In this document: positions 27,126-36,834 of the stretch, in pieces | Layout: the number at the start of each line of letters is the position of its first letter | Numbering within the stretch: position 1 is the stretch's first letter | Source: Phycisphaerae bacterium | Lineage (GTDB): Bacteria; Chloroflexota; Anaerolineae; 4572-78; J111 | Direction: 5' to 3' | Length of the DNA: 64,000 nucleotides | NCBI GenBank assembly: GCA_028285035.1 | Contig: JANQQF010000133.1 | Coordinates: forward strand, 83,622-147,621 | Translations under genes and position numbers: made by a program | The notes under the pieces: model-generated | The model's database searches: none | What the model was told of the DNA's origin: nothing | The model's input: only the letters and a program-made list of their open reading frames with translations

Positions 27126-28418
27126 TCAACGTAGGCTTCGCCATGTCATTTCACGTGCAGGCCGTTGCGATACAGCCCGCCCTAACGGTGAAACTTGCCA
27201 CTTCCACTGCCCTTGTTTGCCAGGCCGACTCTCTGACCGATCAAGTAAATCGGGGGTAATATGATGATGGGCGATGCCCCATTCTGAAAGAAGATGTTGG
27301 CTTGGCTTGATGTCACCTTCCCCCCCAAATGCCTTGGGATCAAGAAGCATGGCCGTGGTGACCGCACCGTGCTGATGCAATGGGGCTAAAGCCTCTAGCC
27401 AGATGTGGCTGGTATCTGGTGTAATCACGACTAAACTTGTGCTCTGCCCCTGAGGTAACTGATAAAGGAGGTGAGCGAGTGAATGGGGACCAGGTTGAGC
27501 TAAGGCTAAGGCCTGAAGCATTTGCCAACGTTGATGTTCACCTGTACGAGGTGGCAACCAAATCAAATCTACCCCATTGCCGATGAGACCTACCGCCTGT
27601 CCTGCTCGTAAGCCCTGTGCGGCCAAAGAGGCCGCCAGAATAATACTGTGTTCTAATGTTGATGTTTGGCCGGAACCAACTTGAACTGCCGCTGCCAAAT
27701 CTAGCACAATCAACCAATCGCTGGCCGGTGTATTTTGAAATCGATGTACAAACAGGCTGTTGTGTTTTGCCGACGTCGGCCAATGAATTGCACGAAGCGG
27801 GTCACCTGGGATATAAGGTCGTATGCCTTCTACGCTAACTGTGCGCTCCAGAGCTTGATGATGCGAATATCCTTCTCTGCCCCTCCCTCCCGGTGCAACC
27901 TCTATGGTTGGGAGTGGTACAACTGGCGGGGTGACTGTCAAGTTCAACGTATTTGGGTGCTCAATAGTAATCGTGTACAAACCGAAAGGATCACCACTTC
28001 GCAAAGTGGTTGGTCCCAAGGTGAAAACGCCTCGCTGTGTACAAGGTCGCTGGATTTTCCATTGATTGGTGGAATGGCCATCAATGCCCTGTACTTTGTT
28101 GATCGTACTCCCCGGCAGGGTGGAATGATCAACGATGTCTAACCAAAGGGCAGGGAGCATACTTCGATTACTAACCATAAAACGCTCTTCAAGCTGATCG
28201 CCCACTTGCGCCCAACCAAAGCGTACTTGGCGATCTAAGGTTAGACTGTTGGCCAGGGCACGTGCCCAAAAATAACTGATGAGCCATAACGCGCTTAGCC
28301 CAACCAATAACGTTAGCCAACTTGTATGAGGTAAGGCCAAATAGGTTAGCAATAATAGACCCACAAGAATTGGTAAGAGATGGGTATTCCGCTTTAAGGT
28401 GATATGTGAAGGTTGCAT
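27126..28418 (-). CDS. DUF58-domain protein
   Basis: A 430-aa protein with two N-terminal membrane helices (about 12-55). The DUF58 core begins at the family signature RPYIPGDPLRAIHWPTSAK, followed by a VWA-like fold (DWLIVLDLAAAVQ). DUF58 proteins partner with MoxR ATPases and transglutaminase-like proteins in envelope processes of uncertain chemistry. First gene of a two-gene operon with the TgpA homolog. The -10 box lies so close that the transcript may be leaderless. Confidence 0.88.
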   Translation of the reverse strand: MQPSHITLKRNTHLLPILVGLLLLTYLALPHTSWLTLLVGLSALWLISYFWARALANSLTLDRQVRFGWAQVGDQLEERFMVSNRSMLPALWLDIVDHSTLPGSTINKVQGIDGHSTNQWKIQRPCTQRGVFTLGPTTLRSGDPFGLYTITIEHPNTLNLTVTPPVVPLPTIEVAPGGRGREGYSHHQALERTVSVEGIRPYIPGDPLRAIHWPTSAKHNSLFVHRFQNTPASDWLIVLDLAAAVQVGSGQTSTLEHSIILAASLAAQGLRAGQAVGLIGNGVDLIWLPPRTGEHQRWQMLQALALAQPGPHSLAHLLYQLPQGQSTSLVVITPDTSHIWLEALAPLHQHGAVTTAMLLDPKAFGGEGDIKPSQHLLSEWGIAHHHITPDLLDRSESRPGKQGQWKWQVSPLGRAVSQRPAREMTWRSLR

Positions 28419-28424
28419 AGCGAC

Positions 28425-28430
28425 ATTATA
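28425..28430 (-). promoter_or_regulatory. -10 box of the DUF58 gene, predicting a leaderless transcript
   Basis: TATAAT (28430-28425, minus strand) ends 6 bases before the ATG at 28418, so transcription would begin at or next to the start codon. No clear -35 hexamer is seen and no ribosome site precedes the ATG. Confidence 0.45.
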
Positions 28431-28516
28431 GCATATGTATCATTGATGACAGTGAGGGTTGTGAAAATGTGATGGGGCCAAAATTTATAAACTATTAGGA
28501 GTGACTCCCTTCTGAC

Positions 28517-28532
28517 CAACGCAGAGCATTGG
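28517..28532. repeat. Short dispersed repeat, copy 1
   Basis: CAACGCAGAGCATTGG, identical to a second copy at 39082-39097. Flanking bases make an ACCAA...TTGGT inverted repeat here. It lies in the divergent intergenic region between the DUF58 gene and the hybrid kinase. Confidence 0.7.
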
Positions 28533-28632
28533 TCCAGGTGCCTAAGTGCGTAGCTCCTATATATATTCCTTTCCCTCGTTTTGTGTTAAAATTGATTATC
28601 TCAGAACTATCCAAAAGATCAGGAGATACAAT

Positions 28633-31600
28633 ATGACCATTCTCTCTGCTACTCGACTCTCACCGCGACTGAACTCTTGCTTCAAGGTTGTATTTTTTAT
28701 GCTATTGGGCTTGATTGTTGGCTGGCCCAGCATTGTAGAAGCACAAGGCCCGACAATTCGCTTTGATCACCTCTCAACCAATGAAGGATTGTCGCAAAGC
28801 ACTGTTTTGGACATCTTTCAGGATAGTCAGGGCTTTATGTGGTTTGCCACTCGAGATGGCCTCAATAAATATGACGGTTATGAATTCACCGTTTATAAAA
28901 ATATTCCAGATGATCCAAACTCTTTATCAAACAATTTTGTTTATACCATTTATGAAGATAACCAAGGATTGATTTGGATTGGTACCGTTGATGGCTTGAA
29001 TAAATTTGACCGCAATATCGAGACCTTTACCGCTTACCAACACGACCCCGATGCCCCGACAACGCTTAGCGAACATCAGGTGCGAGCGATACATGGAGAT
29101 GATGAGGGTAATCTGTGGTTGGCTGTAGAAGGGGGCGGCTTAAACAAATTTGACCCTGCGACCGAAACATTTACTGCCTATCGACATGACCCTAATGACC
29201 CGAACAGCCTCAGTGATGATAGCGCCTCGACCTTGTTTGAGGATGCCTCAGGGGCATTATGGGTGGGCACCTTTGCCGGGGGCTTAAACAAATTTGATCC
29301 GGCGACCGAAACCTTTGTCCGTTATCAAAATGATCCCGATAATGCGAATAGTTTGGGAGAAAACACAATTCGAGCGATTGCCCAAGATCAAAGCGGTGCC
29401 CTTTGGCTTGGAACCTTCAATGGGGTGGATCGTTTTGACCCAGCGACCGAAACCTTCACCCACTTTCCCGCAGATCCAGATAATCCAAACACTTTAAGTG
29501 ACAACGCCGCTGTCTCACTGCTGGTTGATCAGAGTGATACCCTTTGGGTGGGCACCGAGGATGGGGGACTGAACCGGTACGATCCCAAGACAAATAGTTT
29601 TATTGCTTATATGCATGATAGCAGTATCCCTACCAGTTTAAGTGATAATTGGGTTGCCTCGCTTTATGAGGATCAAACCGGCCAATTATGGGTCGGGACA
29701 TTCGGAGATGGTCTTAACAAAATTTCAACGTTTAAGGAAAAATTTCCGCTTTATCAGCACGACCCAAACCGTCCCGCTCAAACTTTGAGCGACAATTATT
29801 TGTGGTCGTTATTTGAAAGCCAAAATGGCGACTTATGGGTAGCCACTAACGGTGGGGGACTTAATCGGCTTGATCGAGAAACGGGCACGGTCACTGTCTA
29901 CAACCATAATCCTGACAATCCAGCGGTTAGTATTGGCGATGATCGGGTCGTATCATTGTACGAGGATTATGATGGTTATCTGTGGCTGGGTACCTGGGGC
30001 GGTGGCTTGAGCCGCTTTGACCCGATCACTGAGACCTTTACCACGTATCAGAATAACCCCGATGATCCAGCTAGTTTAAGTAACAACGACCCTTGGGCTT
30101 TGTATGTTAGTAAGGATAACACGGTGTGGGTGGGCACTTTTGGTGGAGTCAATAAGTATGATCCGCAGACCGATAGTTTTATCCGTTATCAAAATGACCC
30201 AGATAATCCTAATAGCTTGAACAGCGACTCGGTCTTATCCATCACCGAAGACCCATCCGGCATCCTATGGATTGGCACTTATGCGGGGCTAAATCGCTTT
30301 GATCCAGCCACCGAAACCTTCACCAGTTACTCTGCCGATCCAGATGACCCCAACAGCCTTAGTAATGATCGGGTTTATACCATCTATGCCGCTGAAGCGG
30401 ACGGAGAGGCGGGTACAGGCACGTTGTGGATTGGCACCGACGGTGGGGGGATTAACAAATTTGACCTGGCAACCGAAAGTTTTACCCGCTTTACCGAACA
30501 AGATGGCTTACCCAGCAACGTGGTTAATGGCATTTTGGAAGATGAGGAAGGCTATTTTTGGTTGAGCACCAACAAAGGCTTGTCTAAGTTTGATCCAGAA
30601 AATGGTATTTTCCGCAACTATGATGCGCAAGATGGCTTGCAGAGTACAGAATTTAATTTTGGGGCCTATCATAAAAGCCGACAATCAGGCGAAATGTTCT
30701 TCGGCGGCGCAAATGGGCTTAATATTTTTGACCCAGTAAATATTGTTGATAATCCCAATCCGCCTCCGGTCGTGTTAACCGCTTTTCAAAAGTTTAATCA
30801 AGATGTAAAGCTCCCGATTGATGCGGCCAAAGTTGAGGATATTGAGCTGTCCTATGAAGATTATGTTGTATCCTTTGAGTTTGCGGCCCTGGATTATACT
30901 GCCTCTGAAAAGAACCAATATCGTTATCGACTGGAAGGATTTGATGAGGATTGGCGAGAGGTCGCGGCCAATCGTCGATTTGCGACCTACACTAATCTTC
31001 CGGCTGGGGATTATGTCTTTCGCATCCAAGGGTCAAACAACGATGGAATTTGGAATGAGACCGGGACAGCCATCAACATCACCGTGACACCGCCTTGGTG
31101 GGAAACTACTTGGTTTAGAGGTCTAGCTGTGGCTGCGATTGTTGCATTGGCCTTTGCTGGCTTTCGTTGGCGAGTGAGCAATATTGAAGCGCGGAATCGA
31201 CAGCTGGAGCAGCAAGTTGCCACCAGGACCCAAGCCTTGGCCGCATCAAATGCTGAACTCGAGGTGGCTAAAGAGAGGGCCGAAGTGGCTAATCAGGCCA
31301 AAAGCACTTTCCTGGCCAATATGAGCCACGAGCTGCGCACACCACTCAATGCCATTCTTGGCTTTGCCCAAATTATGAATCGGAGTCAAACTATTCCGCG
31401 TGAGCAGCAAGAAAATCTTGGCATCATCAGCCGTAGTGGGGAACACCTACTGACCTTGATTAATAATATCCTTGATCTGTCCAAGATTGAGGCAGGTAAA
31501 ACCACCCTGAATCCACAAAACTTCGATTTTTATCGGTTTTTGGATGATTTAGTAGAGATGTTCCAACTTCGGTCTGATGATAAAAAGCTGCTTTTGGGAT

Positions 31601-32688
31601 TTGAACGGGGAGCAACTGTCCCCCAATTTATTCGAACTGATGAAACAAAGCTACGACAGGTTTTGATCAATTTGCTCAATAACGCCTTGAAATTCACAGA
31701 GTCGGGAGGGGTGACCCTGCGGGTAGCTGTGCCCGACTCCCAGCCCGGAATAGATCAGACTACACTTCATTTTGAGGTGGAGGATACTGGCCCAGGGATT
31801 GCCCCTGAGGAATTTGAAGCGTTGTTTGAGGCCTTTGTGCAAACGGAAACGGGACGCCAGTCGCAAGAAGGTACAGGCTTAGGTCTCCCCTTGAGTCGTC
31901 AGTTTGTGCAGCTGATGGGTGGAGATTTGGCTGTTAAGAGTGAGGTTGGCGACGGGGCAACATTCTTGTTTGATATTCCCGTCGATGTTGTCGCCGAGTC
32001 GGTTGTTGCTAAGAAAGATGGCCCGTCAGCCCAGCAAGTGATCGCCTTGACGCCGGGGCAACCCCGTTATCGGATATTGATCGTGGATGATAACTGGACC
32101 AATCGACAGTTGTTATTGCGTTTGCTAAACCCACTCGGCTTTGAGTTGAGAGAAGCCGAAAACGGACAGGAGGCTGTGGCGCAATGGGAAATGTGGTCAC
32201 CCCACTTAATTTGGATGGATATGCGGATGCCTGTGATGGATGGCTACGAGGCGACACGCCAAATCAAGGCCAGCACCAAAGGACAGGCAACGGCGATTAT
32301 CGCGCTGACTGCTAGTACATTGGAGGAGGAGCGAGCTGTCGTACTTTCTGCAGGCTGCGATGATTTTGTGCGTAAGCCTTTCCGTGAGAGTGAAATATTT
32401 GATACGATGCACACGCATCTTGGGGTTGAGTTTGTCTATGCTGAAACAGAAGCCGGTGATATCGACCCAGATCATGAAGAATCGACAATTGATTTAGCTA
32501 AACTATCTCCCAACCTGTTAAACCGGTTACAACAAGCTGCGGAGGATAACGATCTGTCGGCAATGAACACGATAGTTGATGAAATTCGTCTTGATGATCA
32601 TGGCTTGGCCGAAAGTCTAACCAGATTGGCCGATGCTTTTGAATATGAACAGATTGCGGACTTGGTCCGTCAGGTAAATAACACATGA
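28633..32688 (+). CDS. Hybrid sensor histidine kinase with periplasmic two-component-propeller domain
   Basis: A 1351-aa inner-membrane receptor. The start at 28633 is supported by AGGAG 7 bases upstream. A signal peptide (cleavage near VEA-QG, residue 37) is followed by about fourteen propeller repeats of the type LWIGT-GGGLNKFDP-TETFT-Y--DP (about 40-700), forming two seven-bladed propellers. Next come a Y_Y_Y domain (about 735-805), one membrane helix (about 828-848), a coiled coil, HisKA with H899 (SHELRTPLN), HATPase (NNALKF, DTGPGIA, GTGLGLPLS) and a receiver with D1196. The last 60 residues may be Hpt-like. The family senses polysaccharides or oligosaccharides in Bacteroidetes; the ligand here is unknown. 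The stop overlaps the next start. Confidence 0.94.
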   Translation: MTILSATRLSPRLNSCFKVVFFMLLGLIVGWPSIVEAQGPTIRFDHLSTNEGLSQSTVLDIFQDSQGFMWFATRDGLNKYDGYEFTVYKNIPDDPNSLSNNFVYTIYEDNQGLIWIGTVDGLNKFDRNIETFTAYQHDPDAPTTLSEHQVRAIHGDDEGNLWLAVEGGGLNKFDPATETFTAYRHDPNDPNSLSDDSASTLFEDASGALWVGTFAGGLNKFDPATETFVRYQNDPDNANSLGENTIRAIAQDQSGALWLGTFNGVDRFDPATETFTHFPADPDNPNTLSDNAAVSLLVDQSDTLWVGTEDGGLNRYDPKTNSFIAYMHDSSIPTSLSDNWVASLYEDQTGQLWVGTFGDGLNKISTFKEKFPLYQHDPNRPAQTLSDNYLWSLFESQNGDLWVATNGGGLNRLDRETGTVTVYNHNPDNPAVSIGDDRVVSLYEDYDGYLWLGTWGGGLSRFDPITETFTTYQNNPDDPASLSNNDPWALYVSKDNTVWVGTFGGVNKYDPQTDSFIRYQNDPDNPNSLNSDSVLSITEDPSGILWIGTYAGLNRFDPATETFTSYSADPDDPNSLSNDRVYTIYAAEADGEAGTGTLWIGTDGGGINKFDLATESFTRFTEQDGLPSNVVNGILEDEEGYFWLSTNKGLSKFDPENGIFRNYDAQDGLQSTEFNFGAYHKSRQSGEMFFGGANGLNIFDPVNIVDNPNPPPVVLTAFQKFNQDVKLPIDAAKVEDIELSYEDYVVSFEFAALDYTASEKNQYRYRLEGFDEDWREVAANRRFATYTNLPAGDYVFRIQGSNNDGIWNETGTAINITVTPPWWETTWFRGLAVAAIVALAFAGFRWRVSNIEARNRQLEQQVATRTQALAASNAELEVAKERAEVANQAKSTFLANMSHELRTPLNAILGFAQIMNRSQTIPREQQENLGIISRSGEHLLTLINNILDLSKIEAGKTTLNPQNFDFYRFLDDLVEMFQLRSDDKKLLLGFERGATVPQFIRTDETKLRQVLINLLNNALKFTESGGVTLRVAVPDSQPGIDQTTLHFEVEDTGPGIAPEEFEALFEAFVQTETGRQSQEGTGLGLPLSRQFVQLMGGDLAVKSEVGDGATFLFDIPVDVVAESVVAKKDGPSAQQVIALTPGQPRYRILIVDDNWTNRQLLLRLLNPLGFELREAENGQEAVAQWEMWSPHLIWMDMRMPVMDGYEATRQIKASTKGQATAIIALTASTLEEERAVVLSAGCDDFVRKPFRESEIFDTMHTHLGVEFVYAETEAGDIDPDHEESTIDLAKLSPNLLNRLQQAAEDNDLSAMNTIVDEIRLDDHGLAESLTRLADAFEYEQIADLVRQVNNT

Positions 32689-33878
32689 CAAAATTTCCCC
32701 TTGCTAGAATATTAGTCGTTGATGATACACGGGCCAACATTCGCCTGCTCGCCAGTTTGTTGGATGAACAGGGATACAATGTTCAATTTGCGTTTGATGG
32801 TGAGAAGGCACTGGCTTCGGTGGATAAGAATCCGCCCGATTTAATCCTGCTTGATGTTGAGATGCCAGGTTTAAACGGCTATGAAGTGTGTGAGCGGCTC
32901 AAAGCCAATTCTGAGACGCAAGATATCCCAGTCATATTCATTAGCGCTTTGAGTGAGTTGGTGGACAAAGTCAAGGGATTTGCTGTCGGTGGGGTAGATT
33001 ATGTGACCAAGCCCTTTCAGGTCGAAGAGGTCTTGGCTCGTGTCGAAACGCATCTAATCCTGCGTAACTTGCAACTGACCCTGCAGGCCAGAAACGAGCA
33101 ATTACAAAGTGAGCTGGCTTTGGCCTATAAAATTCAGCAAGGCTTACTCCTACCTGTCAGGCCGATTTGGCCTCATTTGGATATGCTTTGCTACAATACC
33201 CCGGCCCGTCAACTGGGTGGCGATTTTTATAACTATCACGCCTTTTCCTCCCACAATCCAGCGGTGACTGGGCATCGCTATGCTGTCGCGATTGGTGATA
33301 TCTCGGGCAAAGGAGTGGCCGCTGCACTTTTGATGGCCACGGCCTTGTCACAATTGGATGCCTCTTTAGCTCAGCCGTTTAACGCTCGTGAGCGCCTCCT
33401 CCATTTAGATCAAGCCCTGCTGCCTTATACCCAATCCTCGCAACAGAATTGTGCGATGTGTTATGTTGAAATTACCATATTTCCGCAAAGTCAGGGCATT
33501 ACTGATGGGGAAGTCGGTTGGCTGCATGTGGTCAATGCTGGCTGTATTCCCCCCTTCCTACGGCGAGGTGATGAAGTCACTTGGTTAGAGGCGATTGGGC
33601 TGCCGCTTGGCTTAGGTCTGGGTATTGACATGGATTACGTTGAAGTTGAGATGGGCCTCAAAAAGGGCGATTTTCTGGTGCTGACCAGTGACGGCTTGGT
33701 TGAGGTTATGAACGATGATCGGGAAATGTTTGGTTTTGAGCAACTTGAAAAAGCAATTGCCGTGGCCCCTAACCATAATGCCAAAGCCATGTTAGATTTT
33801 TTGATTACCGAGGTCAGAACTTTTGTGGGTGAGATGGAATTGAGCGATGACTTGACTTTGACTGTGATCAAGATTTGA
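32685..33878 (+). CDS. Receiver-SpoIIE (PPM) phosphatase response regulator, RsbU-like
   Basis: A 397-aa protein. The receiver (6-125) has D13-D14, phosphoacceptor D57 (LLDVEMPG) and K109. A short coiled coil (125-150) joins it to a PP2C-like SpoIIE phosphatase (about 165-397) with GGDFYNYH, GDISGKGVAAAL, SDGLVEVMN and DDLT. It is the predicted phospho-target of the hybrid kinase, with which it overlaps by 4 bases (ATGA). Such proteins usually dephosphorylate an anti-sigma antagonist; no such partner lies in the window. Confidence 0.93.
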   Translation: MTKFPLARILVVDDTRANIRLLASLLDEQGYNVQFAFDGEKALASVDKNPPDLILLDVEMPGLNGYEVCERLKANSETQDIPVIFISALSELVDKVKGFAVGGVDYVTKPFQVEEVLARVETHLILRNLQLTLQARNEQLQSELALAYKIQQGLLLPVRPIWPHLDMLCYNTPARQLGGDFYNYHAFSSHNPAVTGHRYAVAIGDISGKGVAAALLMATALSQLDASLAQPFNARERLLHLDQALLPYTQSSQQNCAMCYVEITIFPQSQGITDGEVGWLHVVNAGCIPPFLRRGDEVTWLEAIGLPLGLGLGIDMDYVEVEMGLKKGDFLVLTSDGLVEVMNDDREMFGFEQLEKAIAVAPNHNAKAMLDFLITEVRTFVGEMELSDDLTLTVIKI

Positions 33879-33920
33879 ACCGACCCTCTAAATCGTTGCT
33901 TATTTTTAACTCCTCAGATA

Positions 33921-33957
33921 AAATGCGGTCCTTGATGATTATGAAAGGACCGCATTT
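33921..33957 (+). terminator. Terminator after the receiver-phosphatase gene
   Basis: AAATGCGGTCCTT (33921-33933) pairs with AAGGACCGCATTT (33945-33957) around 11 bases and runs into T residues. Only 6 bases separate it from the next ATG. Confidence 0.8.
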
Positions 33958-33963
33958 TTCCTT

Positions 33964-34722
33964 ATGACAACCAAAGAAAAACCGTTTATTGAAGAGGATG
34001 CCCACTGGTGGTTCGCCAGTCGGACTCGTGCGCTCAATGCGGTGATGCAACCGATTCTGCCTAAAAAAAGTGATTTTCGCCTGCTTGATGTAGGTTGTGG
34101 GGCTGGCAACATGATCCACCATTTAAGCGAGTATGGTCAGGTGAAAGGTCTGGAGATTGATCCCCGTCCCGTTAAAAAGGCCCGCGAGCGGGGCTATGAT
34201 GTCGATGAGTTTGATGTCACTAAACCAATGCCCTTTGAAGAGGGCACTTTTGATGCAATTACGGCTCTTGATGTGATTGAACATAACGACGATGATATGG
34301 CCATCCTGCGTGATAGTCATCGTGTCCTCAAACCTGGTGGACACATCATCATCACTGTCCCCGCCTTTATGTTCTTGTGGAGTCACAACGACGAGATCAA
34401 CGCCCACTATCGCCGCTATACCGCCAAAGAATTGCGACAAAAGCTCGAACAAACTGGCTTCAAAGTCCGTCGGGTCAGCTACAACAACTTCTTCGTTTTC
34501 CCCCTCGCCGCTGGTATCATTCTGATGCGTCGCGGCGCCGACTCCGAACCCGAACTCGCCTCTCACCATCTTGATGAGGATGAATATCAAGTCGAAATGG
34601 AACCTGCCTCCCCCCCTGTCAACGCCGTTCTTACCACCGTCGGCCAAGTTGAGGCAGGCTTGATTCGTTTTGTGAATTTGCCGGTGGGTACGTCGCTGAT
34701 TGCGGTGGGGGAGAAAATTTGA
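33964..34722 (+). CDS. Class I SAM-dependent methyltransferase
   Basis: A 252-aa protein. SAM-binding motif I is LLDVGCGAGNMIHHL (38-52), with an acidic residue in GLEIDP and the post-motif ITALDVIEHNDDD. The Methyltransf_11 fold is clear but the substrate is not. A hydrophobic stretch at about 172-185 (NNFFVFPLAAGIIL) may contact membrane or lipid. The usual ribosome site is absent because a terminator hairpin ends 6 bases before the ATG. Confidence 0.85.
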   Translation: MTTKEKPFIEEDAHWWFASRTRALNAVMQPILPKKSDFRLLDVGCGAGNMIHHLSEYGQVKGLEIDPRPVKKARERGYDVDEFDVTKPMPFEEGTFDAITALDVIEHNDDDMAILRDSHRVLKPGGHIIITVPAFMFLWSHNDEINAHYRRYTAKELRQKLEQTGFKVRRVSYNNFFVFPLAAGIILMRRGADSEPELASHHLDEDEYQVEMEPASPPVNAVLTTVGQVEAGLIRFVNLPVGTSLIAVGEKI

Positions 34723-34751
34723 TTGACGAATCTTACCCTGTCAGGTATAGT
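34723..34751 (+). promoter_or_regulatory. Promoter of the small acidic protein gene
   Basis: TTGACG (34723-34728), 17-base spacer, TATAGT (34746-34751). The -35 box begins one base after the methyltransferase stop. The predicted start of transcription is near 34758. Confidence 0.75.
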
Positions 34752-34788
34752 ATTCTTATCAATTGGCCTTACAAAGAAGGAGAATAAA

Positions 34789-35028
34789 GTGGCGACAAAA
34801 GCAGATGATAATGGACCCGTCAAAGAGTTTGATTTTGAGGCGTGGATTAAAGAAGGAATGGATGGATTTAAGCAGACCGTGGATGGGCAGATGAAGGGAT
34901 TTGATGTCTCTTCATTCAAAGAGCATCTTCGTAATGCCCAAAAAGAGCAATTGTTGGCGATGCGTAGCTTGCTGGATAGTGCCATCGACTTCTTTGACAA
35001 AGATGATGATGACACTAAGAAAGCCTAA
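34789..35028 (+). CDS. Small acidic hypothetical protein (79 aa)
   Basis: Not recognised. GTG 34789 is chosen because GAAGGAG lies 7 bases before it and its own promoter lies just upstream; an in-frame extension to 34723 would start inside the promoter. The sequence is amphipathic-helical (FDFEAWIKEGMDGFKQTVDG, LLAMRSLLDSAIDFF) with an Asp-rich tail (DKDDDDTKKA). It carries its own promoter and terminator, so it is expressed alone. Confidence 0.7.
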   Translation: MATKADDNGPVKEFDFEAWIKEGMDGFKQTVDGQMKGFDVSSFKEHLRNAQKEQLLAMRSLLDSAIDFFDKDDDDTKKA

Positions 35029-35069
35029 GTTGATTTATTGAAAAATATCTTAAAGACACGTTATTTCAT

Positions 35070-35105
35070 AAAGCCCACTAGGTTTATAAGTGGGCTTTAT
35101 TTTTT
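35070..35105 (+). terminator. Rho-independent terminator
   Basis: AAAGCCCACT (35070-35079) pairs with AGTGGGCTTT (35089-35098) around 9 bases, followed by ATTTTTT. Confidence 0.9.
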
Positions 35106-35126
35106 GATGACAGGGAGGCAGACGAA

Positions 35127-35975
35127 GTGAACATTTTTCTTAATCCTTTAGACCGTATTCGTTATCAACTCTTTAATACGACAGCCCCACGCTATGATGA
35201 TTTGATTATGCCCGCTTTTGGCCCATTGGCAGAGGAGTTGGTCGATTTAGCAAAATTGCAGGCCGATGAAGACGTCCTTGATTTAGGAATGGGAACAGGG
35301 GCAGTCACTTTCCCCGCCAGTCAGCACGCCGAACAGATTGTGGGGATGGATTACGCCCCAGCTATGGTGCGCACCACCCACACACAAGCAGTTGCTGATC
35401 AAGCCGAAAATATTAGGCTTTATCAGGGCGATATGCACCAACTGCCCCATCCCAGTGACTATTTTGATGTGGCGATTGCCTCATTTGGCTTCAATGGGAT
35501 TGATCCAAAACGGGCCTTACCCGAGGTGTATCGGGTCCTCAAATCGGGAGGACGACTGATTTTTCAGGAATGGGGAGCCGTTGATGAAGCGAGTCAACTG
35601 GTTAAGGCAGCCGTCAAACAGCGCAAGGTGAAAGATGCGCAGGGATTTTTAGCCGATCTTCGGTTACTGGGAGCAACACCCCGAGCCTGGGATAAATTGG
35701 GAGATGCAGAACAAATCAGCCAGTTTTTGCAAGAGATTGGGTTTAACGAGGTGAACTTTACCTTCGACCAAACCGCCATTCCAATTGAGCCTAAAACCTT
35801 CTATCGATATAAAACGGCTTGGGCCCCCTATCAAGCTGAATTAGGTGCAATGTCGGAGAATGAACGAGCAGCCACAGAGGCAGAGGTATTAACGGCTTTG
35901 GAGAGTGAAATTAATGCCGATGGTTGTTTTGTGTGGCGACCGGAGCTGCTGCGGATGACAGCCTGGAAGAAGTGA
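35127..35975 (+). CDS. SAM-dependent methyltransferase, UbiE-like
   Basis: A 282-aa Methyltransf_11/25 protein. Motif I is VLDLGMGTGAVTFPA (49-63), followed by GMDYAPAMV, DMHQLPHPSDYFDVA and a FQEWG post-motif. The substrate is unknown; methylation of a quinone or small molecule is a guess from the family. GTG start with GGGAGG 8 bases upstream. It converges on the inositol locus, separated by a repeat hairpin. Confidence 0.85.
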   Translation: MNIFLNPLDRIRYQLFNTTAPRYDDLIMPAFGPLAEELVDLAKLQADEDVLDLGMGTGAVTFPASQHAEQIVGMDYAPAMVRTTHTQAVADQAENIRLYQGDMHQLPHPSDYFDVAIASFGFNGIDPKRALPEVYRVLKSGGRLIFQEWGAVDEASQLVKAAVKQRKVKDAQGFLADLRLLGATPRAWDKLGDAEQISQFLQEIGFNEVNFTFDQTAIPIEPKTFYRYKTAWAPYQAELGAMSENERAATEAEVLTALESEINADGCFVWRPELLRMTAWKK

Positions 35976-35978
35976 ATT

Positions 35979-36032
35979 GTGATGCGTGTTGCGTAAGATG
36001 ATGAGAGGAGATCATTACGTATCACGCATCAC
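35979..36032. repeat. Heptad-repeat inverted arms between convergent genes
   Basis: Left arm GTGATGCGTGTTGCGTAA (35979-35996) and right arm TTACGTATCACGCATCAC (36015-36032) pair with two or three mismatches around 18 bases. Each arm is built of 7-base units (GTGATGC-type). The hairpin may also serve as terminator between convergent genes. Confidence 0.8.
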
Positions 36033-36046
36033 GGATGATTTTACAA

Positions 36047-36784
36047 TTACCCTAAATCTTCCAACGGCTCTTTCTCATGAATCGCATCGGTTGTGTATGA
36101 GTAAGCTGGACCTCCTGAAGGTGCAGCCCACTTAATCCCATTGGCAATCACCTGCTGGATGGTTTCGTTGTAATAAATGGGATAGGTTTCGTGTCCAGGC
36201 CGGAAGTAGAAAATTTTGCCGTGTCCGCGATTGAAGCAGCATCCACTGCGGAAGACATTGCCGCCGGGGAACCAACTGACAAACACCAGCTCATCTGGGG
36301 CCGGAATATCAAATAACTCGCCATACATCTCAGTGGCGGGCAATTCAAAATAGTAATCCAATCCCGCCGCAATGGGGTGGGCTGGATTGACCACCCAAAT
36401 CCGCTCTTTTTCATCAGCCTCGCGCCAGCGCAAGCTGCAGCTGGTCCCCATCAATTTTTTGAAGATTTTTGAATGATGTCCAGAATGTAATACGATCAAA
36501 CCCATCCCCTGCAGAACACAGGTGTGTACACGATCAACAATCTCATCTTGAACGTCCTGATGAGCCTTGTGCCCCCACCAGATCAAAACATCAGTCTCAG
36601 CCAAGACCGCCTCAGTTAAGCCATGTTCAGGCTCATCCAGCGTGGCTGTTTTCGTCTCAAACCCTTTCGCAGCCATTGCCTCGGCGATGACCGCGTGCAT
36701 TCCTTGCGGGTAAACTTCTTTGACTTTCTCATTTGATTTTTCGTGTCTGAATTCATTCCAAACTGTAACGCGAATAGTGCTCAC
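36047..36784 (-). CDS. ThuA-domain protein
   Basis: A 245-aa protein of the ThuA (trehalose utilisation) family, a glutamine-amidotransferase-like fold. Recognisable segments: [52 protein letters not shown]. ThuA is reported to help oxidise disaccharides or polyols, but its mechanism is unclear. Start is GTG with GGGAG upstream. Last gene of the iolA unit, 50 bases after the aldolase gene. Confidence 0.88.
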   Translation of the reverse strand: MSTIRVTVWNEFRHEKSNEKVKEVYPQGMHAVIAEAMAAKGFETKTATLDEPEHGLTEAVLAETDVLIWWGHKAHQDVQDEIVDRVHTCVLQGMGLIVLHSGHHSKIFKKLMGTSCSLRWREADEKERIWVVNPAHPIAAGLDYYFELPATEMYGELFDIPAPDELVFVSWFPGGNVFRSGCCFNRGHGKIFYFRPGHETYPIYYNETIQQVIANGIKWAAPSGGPAYSYTTDAIHEKEPLEDLG

Positions 36785-36834
36785 AGATTAATCTCCCTAT
36801 TTTTGTGAATGATATAAAATTGAAATATGGTTAC

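Noticed and set aside
28760..30600. Regularly spaced similar DNA units that could suggest a CRISPR or satellite array
   Set aside because: They are in-frame propeller repeats of a sensor protein, about 130 bases apart and diverged; the same holds for 45600-47450.
34123..34647. Long open frame on the minus strand (174 codons)
   Set aside because: It lies entirely antisense to a clear methyltransferase gene and shows no recognisable domain or ribosome site.
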